This document shows, piece after piece, positions 8,482 through 16,591 of a DNA stretch of 64,000 nucleotides. The position numbers were made by a program, and so were the translations under genes. How positions within the stretch are numbered: the first letter of the stretch is position 1; each line of letters starts with the position of its first letter. Source of the stretch: Streptomyces sp. NBC_01142 (GTDB taxonomy: Bacteria; Actinomycetota; Actinomycetes; Streptomycetales; Streptomycetaceae); contig NZ_JAPEOR010000002.1 of NCBI RefSeq assembly GCF_026341125.1, positions 2,554,501-2,618,500 of the forward strand, given 5' to 3'. The notes below the pieces were generated by a model that ran no database searches, was not told the origin of the DNA, and worked only from the letters and a program-made list of their open reading frames with translations.

Positions 8482-9537
8482 TCAGAAGGTCAGCACGCCG
8501 CGCGCCACCCGCCCGTGGTGCGCATCGTCCGCCGCCTTCGCGAAGTCCTCGACCGGGTAGGTCTCGGTGACCAGTTCGTCGAGGAGCAGCCGCCCCTGCC
8601 GGTACAGGTCGGCGTAGAGCGCGATGTCACGCTGCGGGCGCGACGAGCCGTAGCGGCAGCCCAGGATGGACTTGTCCAGGAACAGGCCCGCGGGCACGAA
8701 CGACGCCTCCGCCGTCGCCGCCGGCATCCCGAGGAGGATCGCCTGGCCGTGCCGGTCGAGCAGCTCGATCGCCCGGCGGATCAGTGCGGTGTTCCCGACG
8801 CATTCGAAGACGTGATCGGCACCGGTCGGCAGGATCTCCCGTACGTCCTCCGCCTCCGCCGATCCGAGGAAGTGCGTCGCGCCGAACTGCCGGGCCACCG
8901 CCTCCTTCACCGGGTTCGAGTCGACGGCGACGATCGTGGAGGCACCCGCGATCCGGGCGCCCTGGAGGACGTTGAGGCCGATGCCGCCGGTCCCGATGAC
9001 GACGACGGTGTCGCCCCGGTCGACCTTCGCGCGGTTCAGTACGGCTCCCACACCCGTCAGGACCCCGCAGCCGATCAGCGCGGCGGAGGTGAGGGGCAGG
9101 GCGGAGGGGATCTTCACGGCCTGGACGGCCTTGACGATCGTCCGTTCCGCGAATGCGGAGTTGGAGGCGAACTGGAAGAGGGGTTCGCCGGCGCGGGAGA
9201 AGGGGCGGCCGGGCCGGCCGATCGCCTTGCGGCACATCGTGGGCCGCCCGCGGTCGCAGTCCGCGCACGCGCCGCAGTTGGCGAGGGTGGACAGGCAGAC
9301 ATGGTCGCCGGGCGCGACATGGGTGACGCCCGCGCCGACCGCCGAGACGACGCCGGCGCCCTCGTGCCCGAGCACCACCGGCACAGGGAAGGGGATCGTG
9401 CCGTCGATCACCGACAGATCGCTGTGGCACAGCCCGGCGGCGGCGACGGCGACGAGAACCTCACCGGGGCCCGGGTCCCGTATCTCCAGATCGTCAACCA
9501 CCTGGGGCTGCTTGCCGTCGAAGACGACGCCTCTCAT
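8482..9537 (-). CDS. Zinc-dependent alcohol dehydrogenase (MDR family)
   Basis: 351 residues with a GroES-like fold followed by a Rossmann domain. Catalytic zinc ligands C37 and H58/E59 (GHEGAG) and the structural zinc set C88, C91, C94, C102 are all present. The dinucleotide motif VIGTGGIGLN is intact. It should oxidise a primary alcohol with NAD+ or a bound cofactor. It starts inside the stop of the upstream acyl-CoA dehydrogenase (ATGA overlap at 9534-9537), so the two are translationally coupled. The pairing suggests that a side-chain alcohol and its CoA ester are oxidised in one route. Confidence 0.88.
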   Translation of the reverse strand: MRGVVFDGKQPQVVDDLEIRDPGPGEVLVAVAAAGLCHSDLSVIDGTIPFPVPVVLGHEGAGVVSAVGAGVTHVAPGDHVCLSTLANCGACADCDRGRPTMCRKAIGRPGRPFSRAGEPLFQFASNSAFAERTIVKAVQAVKIPSALPLTSAALIGCGVLTGVGAVLNRAKVDRGDTVVVIGTGGIGLNVLQGARIAGASTIVAVDSNPVKEAVARQFGATHFLGSAEAEDVREILPTGADHVFECVGNTALIRRAIELLDRHGQAILLGMPAATAEASFVPAGLFLDKSILGCRYGSSRPQRDIALYADLYRQGRLLLDELVTETYPVEDFAKAADDAHHGRVARGVLTF

Positions 9538-10832
9538 CGGGGCTCCCTCGGTAGGCCGAGCACCCGCTCGGCGATGATGTTGCGCTGGATTTCGTCCGAG
9601 CCGCCGTAGATGGTGTCGGCCCGGGTGAAGAGGAACAGGCGTTGGAGAGCGTCGAGTTCGTACGGGTTCTCGCTGTTCCAGTCCCCCGGTCCTGCGGCCG
9701 CGCTCGCGCCCCGGACCTGCATGGCGAGTTCGCCGAGGCGCTGGTGCCAGCCGCCCCAGAGCAGTTTGGCGACGCTGGGGGCGCCGGGGTCGCCCTCGCC
9801 TGAACCTCCCAGTGTCCGCAGGGCGTTCCAGCGCATGGTGCGCAGCTCGGCCCACTGACGTACGAGACGTTCCGCGAGCACCGGGTCGTGCACCGCGCCC
9901 GTGCCCACGGCGATCCGCACGACCCTCGCCAACTCCTCGGCGAAGCCGATCTGCTGGACGAGAGTGGACACGCCGCGCTCGAGGGCGAGCAGGCCCATGG
10001 CGACGCGCCAGCCGTTGCCCTCGCCGCCGACGACATGCGCGGCGGCGGCGGCCGCGCCGTCGAAGAAGACCTCGTTGAACTCCGCGGTCCCCGACATCTG
10101 GCGGATCGGCCGTACGTCGATACGGCCCGGCTGGTCCATCGGCACGAGCAGGAACGAGAGTCCGTGATGGCGGGGGCGCTGCTCGCGGAGTCCGTGCTCG
10201 CGGGTGCCCTGTTCGCGGAGTCCGTCCTCGCGAGGTCCCTGCCGGCCGAGTCCGTCCTGGCGGGGGCCGGGCCGCCCGGAGCCCTCTTCGGTGCGCGCCA
10301 GCACGAAGCACCAGTCGGCGTCCTGCGCGAGGGAGGTCCAGATCTTCTGCCCGCTGATCCGGTAGACGTCCCCGTCCCGTACGGCGGCGGTCCGCACCCC
10401 GGCGAGGTCGGAGCCCGCGCCGGGCTCGCTGTACCCCTGGCACCAGAGCTCCTCGCCCCGCGCGACGGCGGGCAGGAACCGGTCCTTCTGCTCCTGGCTG
10501 CCGTATGCGATCAGGGTGGGTGCGAGGAGGTTCTCCCCGATGTGCCCGACGCGTCCGGGCGCGCCGGCCCTGGCGTACTCCTCGGCCCAGACGACCTGCT
10601 GGGTCAAGGTGGCCTGCCGGTTCCCGTACCGGCCCTCTTCCCACCCCAGCCCGATCCATCCGCCGCTCCCGAGCTCCCGCTCCCAGGCGCGGCGGGCCTC
10701 GACGCGCTCGTGCTCGCTGCCGGGGGCGCCGTGGTGGGCGGCCTCGGCGTACTCCCCGACGAGGTGCGCCCCCAGCCAGCAGCGCGCCTCGGCCCGGAAC
10801 GTCTCGTCGGCCGGTTCGAAGCTGAAGTCCAC
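9534..10832 (-). CDS. Acyl-CoA dehydrogenase family protein with an in-frame repeat insertion
   Basis: A 432-residue FAD acyl-CoA dehydrogenase. Visible blocks are GYSEPGAGSDLAG, GQKIWTSLAQDADW and the C-terminal YGGSDEIQRNIIAERVLGLP. The glutamate of the classical YEGT motif is replaced by glycine, as in FadE-type sterol enzymes. GTG 10832 was chosen because GGAGG lies 4-5 bases upstream, although the frame is open further. Between LARTEEG and SFLLVPM the loop is enlarged by about 35 residues of 10-residue repeats (GPREDGLREQ, GTREHGLREQ), encoded by 30-bp tandem units at 10171-10260. The loop is surface-exposed in family structures, so the enzyme may still fold. No CTGAC palindrome was seen upstream. 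Confidence 0.87.
   Translation of the reverse strand: MDFSFEPADETFRAEARCWLGAHLVGEYAEAAHHGAPGSEHERVEARRAWERELGSGGWIGLGWEEGRYGNRQATLTQQVVWAEEYARAGAPGRVGHIGENLLAPTLIAYGSQEQKDRFLPAVARGEELWCQGYSEPGAGSDLAGVRTAAVRDGDVYRISGQKIWTSLAQDADWCFVLARTEEGSGRPGPRQDGLGRQGPREDGLREQGTREHGLREQRPRHHGLSFLLVPMDQPGRIDVRPIRQMSGTAEFNEVFFDGAAAAAAHVVGGEGNGWRVAMGLLALERGVSTLVQQIGFAEELARVVRIAVGTGAVHDPVLAERLVRQWAELRTMRWNALRTLGGSGEGDPGAPSVAKLLWGGWHQRLGELAMQVRGASAAAGPGDWNSENPYELDALQRLFLFTRADTIYGGSDEIQRNIIAERVLGLPREPR
10171..10260. repeat. 30-bp tandem repeat inside the acyl-CoA dehydrogenase gene
   Basis: There are three adjacent 30-bp units, the first two differing at 4 positions, and degenerate flanking copies on both sides share GAGTCCGT at the same phase. 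The period keeps the reading frame and adds 10 residues per unit. Confidence 0.85.
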
Positions 10833-11244
10833 GGTTCCTCCCTGTCCGGGGGTGTTTTCCGCACCCACCCGCCCTTGAGTTGTGGGGGTACGGGGGTCCC
10901 CCCACTCCCCCTGCGGCTGCTCCGCGCCGCGAGTACGCGAGGGCGGGGGAACGGTGAGCGCCCGGGAACCCCCTGGGGGCAAGCCCCCAGACCCCCGTAC
11001 GCCCTCCGGGCGTGTCCTCAACCGCCGGACGGGCTGGGGTTTCCCGGCGGACCGGACTCCCGCTGGACCGGGTGGCTTCCCGGCCGCCGAACCCCAGCCC
11101 CGCCGACGATCGAGGCGCGGGTCCGGGGCAGCACCCCGGCCGGCCGTTCGGCCGGAGCCCCGACGCCGCTGCCCTCGCCAGCGCCTCCAGCTGCGGGGCT
11201 GGGGTTTCCCCAACGGAGGTGCGGGGTACGGGGCAGCGCCCCGG
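10833..11244. repeat. Gene-free stretch with dispersed Streptomyces-type intergenic repeats
   Basis: No gene is supported. The segment contains GTGTCCTCAACCGCCGGACG (from about 11010) and several CTGGGGTTTCCC / AACCCCAGCCCC pieces in both orientations, interleaved with GGGGCAGCACCCCGG-like hairpins. This composition resembles the degenerate repeats common between genes in Streptomyces chromosomes. It also separates the SDR gene from the next gene on the same strand. Confidence 0.6.
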
Positions 11245-12156
11245 CTACTCGTTCGGACGGCTTCCCGACGCCGCCGCCCTCGCCATCGCCTCCAGCTGCG
11301 CCAGCATCGGCATCGGGTCGCACCCCACCGTCCCCGGCAGGAAGTCCGCGATCTTCTCCGGGGTCCAGGCCCCCTCCGCGTACCCGGCCCTCAGTTCCCT
11401 CGGCTGCGCCCAGACCGCGATCTTCGGGCCCGCGATCGTGTAGACCTGGCCCGTGATCCGTTCCTCCCGCGCCCGGTCGGAGAGCAGATACACCACCAGC
11501 GCCGCCACATCCTCCGGCTCGCCGATCTCCTTCAGCTCCATAGGGACGTTCGCCGACATCCGCGTACGCGCCACCGGCGCCACCGCGTTCGCCGTCACGC
11601 CGTACTTGTTCAGACCCAGCGCCGCGCTCCGTACCAGCGAGATGATCCCGCCCTTCGCGGCCGAGTAGTTCGCCTGGGCCACGCTCCCCTGGTGGTTGCC
11701 GCTGGTGAACCCGATCAGGGTTCCGCCGCCCTGCTTGCGCATGACCGCCGACGCCGCACGGAACACCGTGAACGTGCCCTTCAGGTGCGTGGCGACGACC
11801 GGGTCCCACTCCTCCTCCGTCATGTTGAAGAGCATCCGCTCGCGCAGGATCCCGGCCACACACACCACACCGTCGATCCGCCCGTACTGCGCCAGCGCCA
11901 CATCCACGATCCGCTGGCCCCCGGCCATCGTCGAGATGTCGTCCGCGACCGCCACCGCCTCCCCGCCCGCCGCCTCGATCTCCTTGACGACCGACGCCGC
12001 GACCTCACTGGTGGGTTCGGAGCCCGCCATCGAGACCCCGTAGTCGTTGACGACGACCCGCGCCCCCTCGGCCGCGCATGCCAGCGCCACCGCCCTGCCG
12101 ATGCCGCGCCCCGCCCCCGTCACGGCGACGACCTTGCCTGCCAAGAAGTTCCCCAC
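11245..12156 (-). CDS. SDR family oxidoreductase (3-hydroxyacyl-CoA dehydrogenase-like)
   Basis: A 303-residue short-chain dehydrogenase, longer than the usual 250. It has the TGAGRGIG cofactor loop (about 14-21), NDYGV and the catalytic NYSAAKGG. The length and the VVVNDYG signature match the dehydrogenase domain of multifunctional beta-oxidation proteins and the actinobacterial Hsd4A/ChsB1 group, which oxidise 3-hydroxyacyl-CoA side chains. It is divergent from the cyclase gene, with operator copy 5 ending 23 bp upstream of its start. NAD+ specificity is expected from the acidic residue after the second strand. Confidence 0.85.
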   Translation of the reverse strand: MGNFLAGKVVAVTGAGRGIGRAVALACAAEGARVVVNDYGVSMAGSEPTSEVAASVVKEIEAAGGEAVAVADDISTMAGGQRIVDVALAQYGRIDGVVCVAGILRERMLFNMTEEEWDPVVATHLKGTFTVFRAASAVMRKQGGGTLIGFTSGNHQGSVAQANYSAAKGGIISLVRSAALGLNKYGVTANAVAPVARTRMSANVPMELKEIGEPEDVAALVVYLLSDRAREERITGQVYTIAGPKIAVWAQPRELRAGYAEGAWTPEKIADFLPGTVGCDPMPMLAQLEAMARAAASGSRPNE

Positions 12157-12178
12157 GCCCGGCCCCTTCCCGCGGTTT

Positions 12179-12193
12179 CTGACGGACCGTTAG
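12179..12193. promoter_or_regulatory. CTGAC-N5-GTCAG type operator, copy 5
   Basis: CTGACGGACCGTTAG lies in the 83-bp divergent region between the SDR and cyclase genes, with one mismatch in the right arm. A second, much weaker half-match (GTCAG at 12206-12210) follows. The site could control both genes. Confidence 0.65.
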
Positions 12194-12239
12194 ATTCTAC
12201 GGTCAGTCAGATACTCGAGCACAAGCCCCAGGAGGTCCG

Positions 12240-13166
12240 ATGTCACTTCCGGCCGAGTTCCACGACATCGCCAAACGCGTGAACAACTGGGGGCGCTGGG
12301 GCGCGGGCGACGAGATCGGGACCCTCAACCTGATCACCGACGAGGTGGTCGCACACGCCGCCGCCACCGTACGAAGCGGCCGTCGCGTCGCTCTCGCACT
12401 CCCCCTCCACCAGGACGGCATCCAGACCGGCGTCATCCCGGGCCGGGTCAACCCCCTGCACACCATGGCGCAGATCAACCAGGAGCTCTTCGGCCCCGGT
12501 ACCGTCGCCACCAGCGACGATGTTGTGACCATGGGACTTCAGGCCGCCACCCACTGGGACGCCCTGACCCATGTCTCGCACTCGGGGAAGATCTACAACG
12601 GCCGTCCCGCCGACACCATCACGCCGCACACCCGTGCGCAGTTCAGCGGCATCGACAAGGCCCGCCACATCGTCTCGCGCGGCGTACTGCTCGATGTCGC
12701 CCGCGCGAAAGGACTCGACCGGCTGCCCGGCGACCACGCCGTGACCCCCGAGGACCTCGACGAGGCCGCGGAGTTCGCCGGGCTGACGATCACATCCGGG
12801 GACGTCGTTCTCGTACGCACCGGGCAGATGCAGGTCTGCCTCGGCGGCGACAGGCACGGCTACGCGTACCCGTCCCCGGGGCTGTCCGTCCGCACACCCG
12901 AGTGGTTCCACGCCCGCGATGTCGCCGCCGTCGCGAACGACACCCTCACCTTCGAGATCTTCCCGCCGGAGATCGAGAACCTCTGGCTGCCCGTGCACGC
13001 CCTCGACCTCGTCGAGATGGGCATGCTCCAGGGCCAGAACTGGAATCTGGAAAAGTTGTCCACAGCCTGTGCAGAAGAGAGGCGGTACGCGTTCCTGCTG
13101 TCCGCGATGCCCGAGCCGTTCGTCGGCGGCACGGGAACACCCGTCGCCCCCGTAGCCATCCTGTGA
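12240..13166 (+). CDS. Cyclase family protein (metal-dependent hydrolase fold)
   Basis: 308 residues of the cyclase/kynurenine formamidase-like family. The metal-binding motif appears as HWDALTH (H105, D107, H111), a variant of the family HxGTHxDxPxH. Members hydrolyse amides, lactones or ring systems and are common in aromatic and sterol degradation clusters. The start is clear, with AGGAGG 5 bases before ATG 12240. It is divergent from the SDR gene and shares operator copy 5. A stem-loop at 13313-13335 follows. Confidence 0.85.
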   Translation: MSLPAEFHDIAKRVNNWGRWGAGDEIGTLNLITDEVVAHAAATVRSGRRVALALPLHQDGIQTGVIPGRVNPLHTMAQINQELFGPGTVATSDDVVTMGLQAATHWDALTHVSHSGKIYNGRPADTITPHTRAQFSGIDKARHIVSRGVLLDVARAKGLDRLPGDHAVTPEDLDEAAEFAGLTITSGDVVLVRTGQMQVCLGGDRHGYAYPSPGLSVRTPEWFHARDVAAVANDTLTFEIFPPEIENLWLPVHALDLVEMGMLQGQNWNLEKLSTACAEERRYAFLLSAMPEPFVGGTGTPVAPVAIL

Positions 13167-13312
13167 GTGCCCCTCGATGCCGGGCCGGTGTCGGGTGGCG
13201 GCGCGCACATGCGCGCCCCGAGCACGGCACCGCGGCCGCCACCCGCTCGCTACGGCGCACGTGTCACTGCTCCTCTGCCCCGAAGAGCCGACGCCGAGCC
13301 GCGATCCGCATT

Positions 13313-13335
13313 CGCCGAGGGCCGAGCCCTCGGCG
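13313..13335. terminator. Stem-loop between convergent genes
   Basis: CGCCGAGGG and CCCTCGGCG form a perfect 9-bp stem around a 5-base loop, with no T-tract. It is placed between the cyclase gene and the convergent ATP-binding protein gene, as expected for a bidirectional Streptomyces terminator. Confidence 0.55.
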
Positions 13336-13412
13336 TCCCCTCGCAACGCATCGCTCATCCAAGGGTGATCAAACGGCAACCAGCCGTCAACACCGATTCG
13401 GAGATTTACACC

Positions 13413-13916
13413 TTATGCCCCACGAGTGACAGCGCACGACGGCGCGTACATGCCCGGCTCGTATGCGCCGGTCTTGTACACACCGGGCTCGTACGCCCCC
13501 CTCGTGACCGTCGGCGCGCCCCTGTCCACCTCGCACCAGATGGACTTGCCCACACCTTCCGGCTGCCAGCCCCACCGGTCGGCGAGCCCGTCGACCAGCT
13601 CGAGGCCCCGGCCGTTGGTGTCGTCGCCCTCCGCGCGGCGCGGCCGCGGCGGGCAGGCACTGATGTCGGCGACCTCCACCCGCACCGTGCCGGCCTCGGC
13701 CGCTCCCGCGCCGAAGAGCATCCGCAGCACGGCCGGACAGCCGGTGTGGACGACGGCGTTGGTGACCAGTTCCGAGATCAGCAGGATCAGCACCTCCGCG
13801 AGCGGCTCGTCGACCCCTATGCCGGACCCGGCGAGCCTGGAGCGAGCCCACCTCCGGGCTCGGCCCACTTCCGCGGGATCGGGACCGATCTCCAGCTGAA
13901 CCTGAAGCACCTGCAC
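13413..13916 (-). CDS. ATP-binding protein, anti-sigma (RsbW-like) HATPase family
   Basis: A 167-residue histidine-kinase-type ATPase domain without a phosphoacceptor domain. The N-box is ELVTNAVVH, the G1 position VADIS and the G2 loop NGRGLELVDGLADRWG. Streptomyces has dozens of such proteins, thought to act as anti-sigma or partner-switching regulators. The only start available is GTG 13916, as an in-frame stop lies just upstream. The last ~25 residues are a repeat (GAYEPGVYKTGAYEPGMYAP) encoded by tandem DNA units at about 13436-13500; this tail is unlike the family. Confidence 0.8.
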   Translation of the reverse strand: MQVLQVQLEIGPDPAEVGRARRWARSRLAGSGIGVDEPLAEVLILLISELVTNAVVHTGCPAVLRMLFGAGAAEAGTVRVEVADISACPPRPRRAEGDDTNGRGLELVDGLADRWGWQPEGVGKSIWCEVDRGAPTVTRGAYEPGVYKTGAYEPGMYAPSCAVTRGA

Positions 13917-14299
13917 CGCTCACACCATCCGAACCGGCGGACACATCGCCTCGCGCCTCGACAAGGTTCTGAACCAGGTCACTGACCGTGACCCCCTTGC
14001 ATGACAGCATGGTTGACGTACAGTCACCGCAACAAGCGCTTCGGGCATATTCCAGCGCGAAGGAGTATGCGTGGTGCATACTGTGCGACGCACATTGCGG
14101 GGAATCGAACTGAGACGCGTATGCCCTGCCCACGTGGCGCGAACGGCGCACATTCCCGGGGCCGCCGCACAGGCAACTCCGTGAAAACCCGGCCTCGGAA
14201 CGACTCGCATCCCACGGAGGGTACCGGAGCTCGACCCCGACTCCGGCCCGTGACGAGTCGCCCGAAGGACACAACCCGGTATCAACACACGGTGACGCT
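13917..14299. other. Gene-free stretch with a palindromic site
   Basis: No gene is supported on either strand. The region would be the leader of the ATP-binding protein gene. It contains the inverted repeat at 14064-14082 and is more AT-rich than its surroundings near 14030-14110, consistent with a promoter. Confidence 0.5.
14064..14082. promoter_or_regulatory. Inverted repeat AGTATGC-N5-GCATACT
   Basis: Two perfect 7-bp arms are separated by GTGGT. The length and spacing suit a dimeric repressor of GntR or similar type. It lies about 150 bp upstream of the ATP-binding protein gene. Confidence 0.5.
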
Positions 14300-15286
14300 T
14301 CAGAGTGCTGAGGCCAACGCCTCCGCCTGGATCTCCTCCGCCTCCGACGCCGTCAGCCACATCGCGCCGCGCAACCAGGCCCGCTTGAGATGGAGATGGA
14401 CGTCCGCCTCCCAGGTGAAGCCCATCCCGCCGTACACCTGCAGACAGTCGCGTGCGTTGCGTACGGCGGCCTCGTCGGCGAGCAGCTTGGCGCCGGCGAT
14501 CTCGGTGAAGTCCTCGGTCACGGCTGCCGCGTAGACGGCGCTGCGGGACACCTCCGTGCGTACGAGCATCTGGGCACACAGGTGTTTGACTGCCTGGAAG
14601 CCCCCGATGGGACGGCCGAACTGTTCGCGCTCCTTGGCGTACTGGACGGCCATCTCCGTGGTGCGGGCGGCGCTGCCGAGCTGTTCGGCGGCGGTGAGGA
14701 GTACGGCGTCCGGACGCGGCGGGGCCGTGCGGGCGGCGCCCGGTATCCGGTGCAGGGGGGTGAGCGGGTCCATGGACCGCGCGGGCCGCGCGGTCGGCAG
14801 GTCCTTGGGATACCGGACCCGCATCGAACGGGCCTGCAGTGGCCGGGCCTGCAACGACCGGCCATCGGTAGACCGGCCCTCCATCGATGCGCCGTGGAGG
14901 GCGACGGACACGTCCGCGTCGGCGAAATGCGGTATGAAGCCCGGCAGTTGGGTGTCACAGGTGACCACCCGGCCTCCGTCCGCCGCACCCGGTACACCGC
15001 CCGTGGCCGCCAGATGCGTCGCCACGAGCGGCCCGTTCAGCAGCGCCCGGCCCGCCTCCTCGAAGGCGAGGACGGCCTCGGGGAGCCCGAGCCCGACTCC
15101 GCCGTCCGCCTCCGGCACCCGCAGCGAGAAGAACCCGGCCTCGCCGAGCTCCCGCCACAACGCCCGGTCGACCGTCCCCTCCCGGCCCACGGCCGCCCGG
15201 AGCGCATCACGGCCGAAGCGGCCGGCGAGCAGTTCCCGTACGCCGTTCCGCAGCGCCCGCTGCTCGTCGGTCAACCGGAAGTCCAT
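14300..15286 (-). CDS. Acyl-CoA dehydrogenase family protein, smaller subunit of a probable heteromeric pair
   Basis: 328 residues, shorter than a normal acyl-CoA dehydrogenase. Conserved C-terminal blocks are QYAKEREQFGRPIGGFQAVKH and QVYGGMGFTWEADVHLHLKRA; the middle beta-barrel is reduced. It starts in the stop of the next upstream acyl-CoA dehydrogenase (TGATG at 15284-15288). Tandem long and short fadE genes are the hallmark of the alpha2beta2 dehydrogenases that act on bulky sterol side chains in actinobacteria, so the pair probably forms one enzyme. In the reduced middle domain there is a repeat insert, MEGRSTDGRSLQARPLQARS, from four 15-bp units at 14829-14888. Confidence 0.83.
   Translation of the reverse strand: MDFRLTDEQRALRNGVRELLAGRFGRDALRAAVGREGTVDRALWRELGEAGFFSLRVPEADGGVGLGLPEAVLAFEEAGRALLNGPLVATHLAATGGVPGAADGGRVVTCDTQLPGFIPHFADADVSVALHGASMEGRSTDGRSLQARPLQARSMRVRYPKDLPTARPARSMDPLTPLHRIPGAARTAPPRPDAVLLTAAEQLGSAARTTEMAVQYAKEREQFGRPIGGFQAVKHLCAQMLVRTEVSRSAVYAAAVTEDFTEIAGAKLLADEAAVRNARDCLQVYGGMGFTWEADVHLHLKRAWLRGAMWLTASEAEEIQAEALASAL
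14829..14888. repeat. 15-bp tandem repeat inside the acyl-CoA dehydrogenase gene
   Basis: Four adjacent 15-bp units begin CGGGCCTGCA or the degenerate CGGCC. The reading frame is kept and five residues are added per unit. This is the second acyl-CoA dehydrogenase gene in the window with an in-frame array. Confidence 0.85.
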
Positions 15287-16449
15287 CAGCGCCCCTTCGG
15301 GAGGCCGAGGATGCGCTCGGCGGCGATGTTCTGCTGGATCTGGGAGGTACCGGCGGCGATCGTGTACGACAGGGAGGAGAGCCGGTCCTGATTCCACTCG
15401 TGCGCGAGATCCACGCAGTCACCGCCCAGCACCTCGGCCGCCGCGTCGTACAGCTCCTGGCGTGCGTGCGAGTAGCGCAGCTTGAAGACCGAGCCGCCGG
15501 CGCCGGGCACTCCGCCGGCGTTCTGCGCCTCGCTCACGTTCCACTGGGTGAGCCGCCACAGGGCGCTGAACTCCGCGTTCAGCCTGCCGAGTCGCCGCCG
15601 CAGCACCGGATCGTCCCAGCGGCCGTTCCGCTGCGCCGTACGCGCCAGTTCGCCGAGGGTGCGGCGGCAGGCGACGACCTCGCCGACGAAGGCCGTGCCC
15701 CGCTCGAACGAGAGGGTGACCATCGTGACGCGCCAGCCGTCGTTCTCCTCGCCGACCCGGTTCGCCACCGGCACCCGGACCTCGTCCAGGAACATCTCGG
15801 CGAACTCGGCCGACCCCGCCAGGGTGCGCAGCGGCCGGACGGTGATGCCGGGCGCGTCCATCGGCATCGCCAGCCAGGAGATCCCGCGATGCTTGGGCGC
15901 GGAAGGGCCGATGGGTTCCGTGCGCACCAGCAGCTCGCACCAGTCGGCGACCTCCGCGTGCGAGGTCCAGATCTTGGATCCGGTGATCACGTACGAGTCC
16001 CCGTCCCGGACGGCCTTCGTACGCAGGGACGCCAGGTCCGAGCCCGCGTCCGGTTCGCTGAAGCCCTGGCACCAGACCTCGTCGCCGCGCAGCACGGGCG
16101 GCAGCCAGCGGGCGCGCTGTTCGGCCGTTCCCTCCGCGGCGATCGTCGGTCCGGCGTGCAGCAGGCCCACGAAGTTCGCGCCGACGTAGGGGGCGCCGGC
16201 CCGTTCGGTCTCCTCCAGATAGATCAGGTGCTGGGTGGGCGTCGCGCCCTGCCCGCCCGCGTCCACGGGCCAGTGCAGGCCGGCGTACCCGGCGTCGTAC
16301 AGCATCCGCTGCCAGCCGAGGTCGTACTCCCGCCGCCCCGGCCAGTCGCCCGGGTCGGGTTTCGGCGGCAGCTTCGGCAGCACCTGCCAGAGCCACTCCC
16401 TCAGCTTCGCTCTGAAGGTTTCCTCTTCCTCCGTGCAGGTGAGGTCCAT
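15286..16449 (-). CDS. Acyl-CoA dehydrogenase family protein, larger subunit of a probable heteromeric pair
   Basis: A 387-residue acyl-CoA dehydrogenase with FSEPDAGSDLASL, GSKIWTSHAEVADW and the C-terminal AAGTSQIQQNIAAERILGLP. The YEGT glutamate is absent (AAGT), so the base may come from the partner subunit or another position, as in heteromeric FadE pairs. It is the first gene of the two-gene unit and is translationally coupled to the smaller subunit. Operator copy 6 lies 28 bp upstream of its ATG, tying the pair to the same regulon as the divergent ligase. Confidence 0.87.
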   Translation of the reverse strand: MDLTCTEEEETFRAKLREWLWQVLPKLPPKPDPGDWPGRREYDLGWQRMLYDAGYAGLHWPVDAGGQGATPTQHLIYLEETERAGAPYVGANFVGLLHAGPTIAAEGTAEQRARWLPPVLRGDEVWCQGFSEPDAGSDLASLRTKAVRDGDSYVITGSKIWTSHAEVADWCELLVRTEPIGPSAPKHRGISWLAMPMDAPGITVRPLRTLAGSAEFAEMFLDEVRVPVANRVGEENDGWRVTMVTLSFERGTAFVGEVVACRRTLGELARTAQRNGRWDDPVLRRRLGRLNAEFSALWRLTQWNVSEAQNAGGVPGAGGSVFKLRYSHARQELYDAAAEVLGGDCVDLAHEWNQDRLSSLSYTIAAGTSQIQQNIAAERILGLPKGR

Positions 16450-16476
16450 CAGCGCCCTCCGTCCACGACAGACTTT

Positions 16477-16491
16477 CTGATGGTCCGTCAG
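16477..16491. promoter_or_regulatory. CTGAC-N5-GTCAG type operator, copy 6
   Basis: CTGATGGTCCGTCAG, with one mismatch in the left arm, is positioned just before the acyl-CoA dehydrogenase pair in the 142-bp divergent region. Confidence 0.7.
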
Positions 16492-16555
16492 GTTCCAGGC
16501 TAGCTCCGCACCCTCTGGACCGACAAGGCGCAGAGCCCTACGCTCTCGGCACGAT

Positions 16556-16570
16556 CTGACTACCCGTCAG
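16556..16570. promoter_or_regulatory. CTGAC-N5-GTCAG operator, copy 7
   Basis: CTGACTACCCGTCAG, with both half-sites perfect, ends 21 bp before the ligase ATG. With copy 6 it gives each arm of this divergent promoter its own site. Confidence 0.7.
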
Positions 16571-16591
16571 CAATGGAGGGGGCTCTCCGGC

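Noticed and set aside
10171..10260. CRISPR array
   Set aside because: Units are directly adjacent without unique spacers and lie in frame within an enzyme gene. The same holds for the arrays at 14829, 32600 and 34773.
12196..12210. Second operator copy in the SDR/cyclase region (TCTACGGTCAGTCAG)
   Set aside because: Only the right half-site matches; too weak to list as a site.
13920..14274. Small gene upstream of the ATP-binding protein (frame with MLSCKGVTVSDLVQNLVE)
   Set aside because: It runs out of frame into the downstream gene, has mixed codon usage and no ribosome binding site; probably leader sequence.
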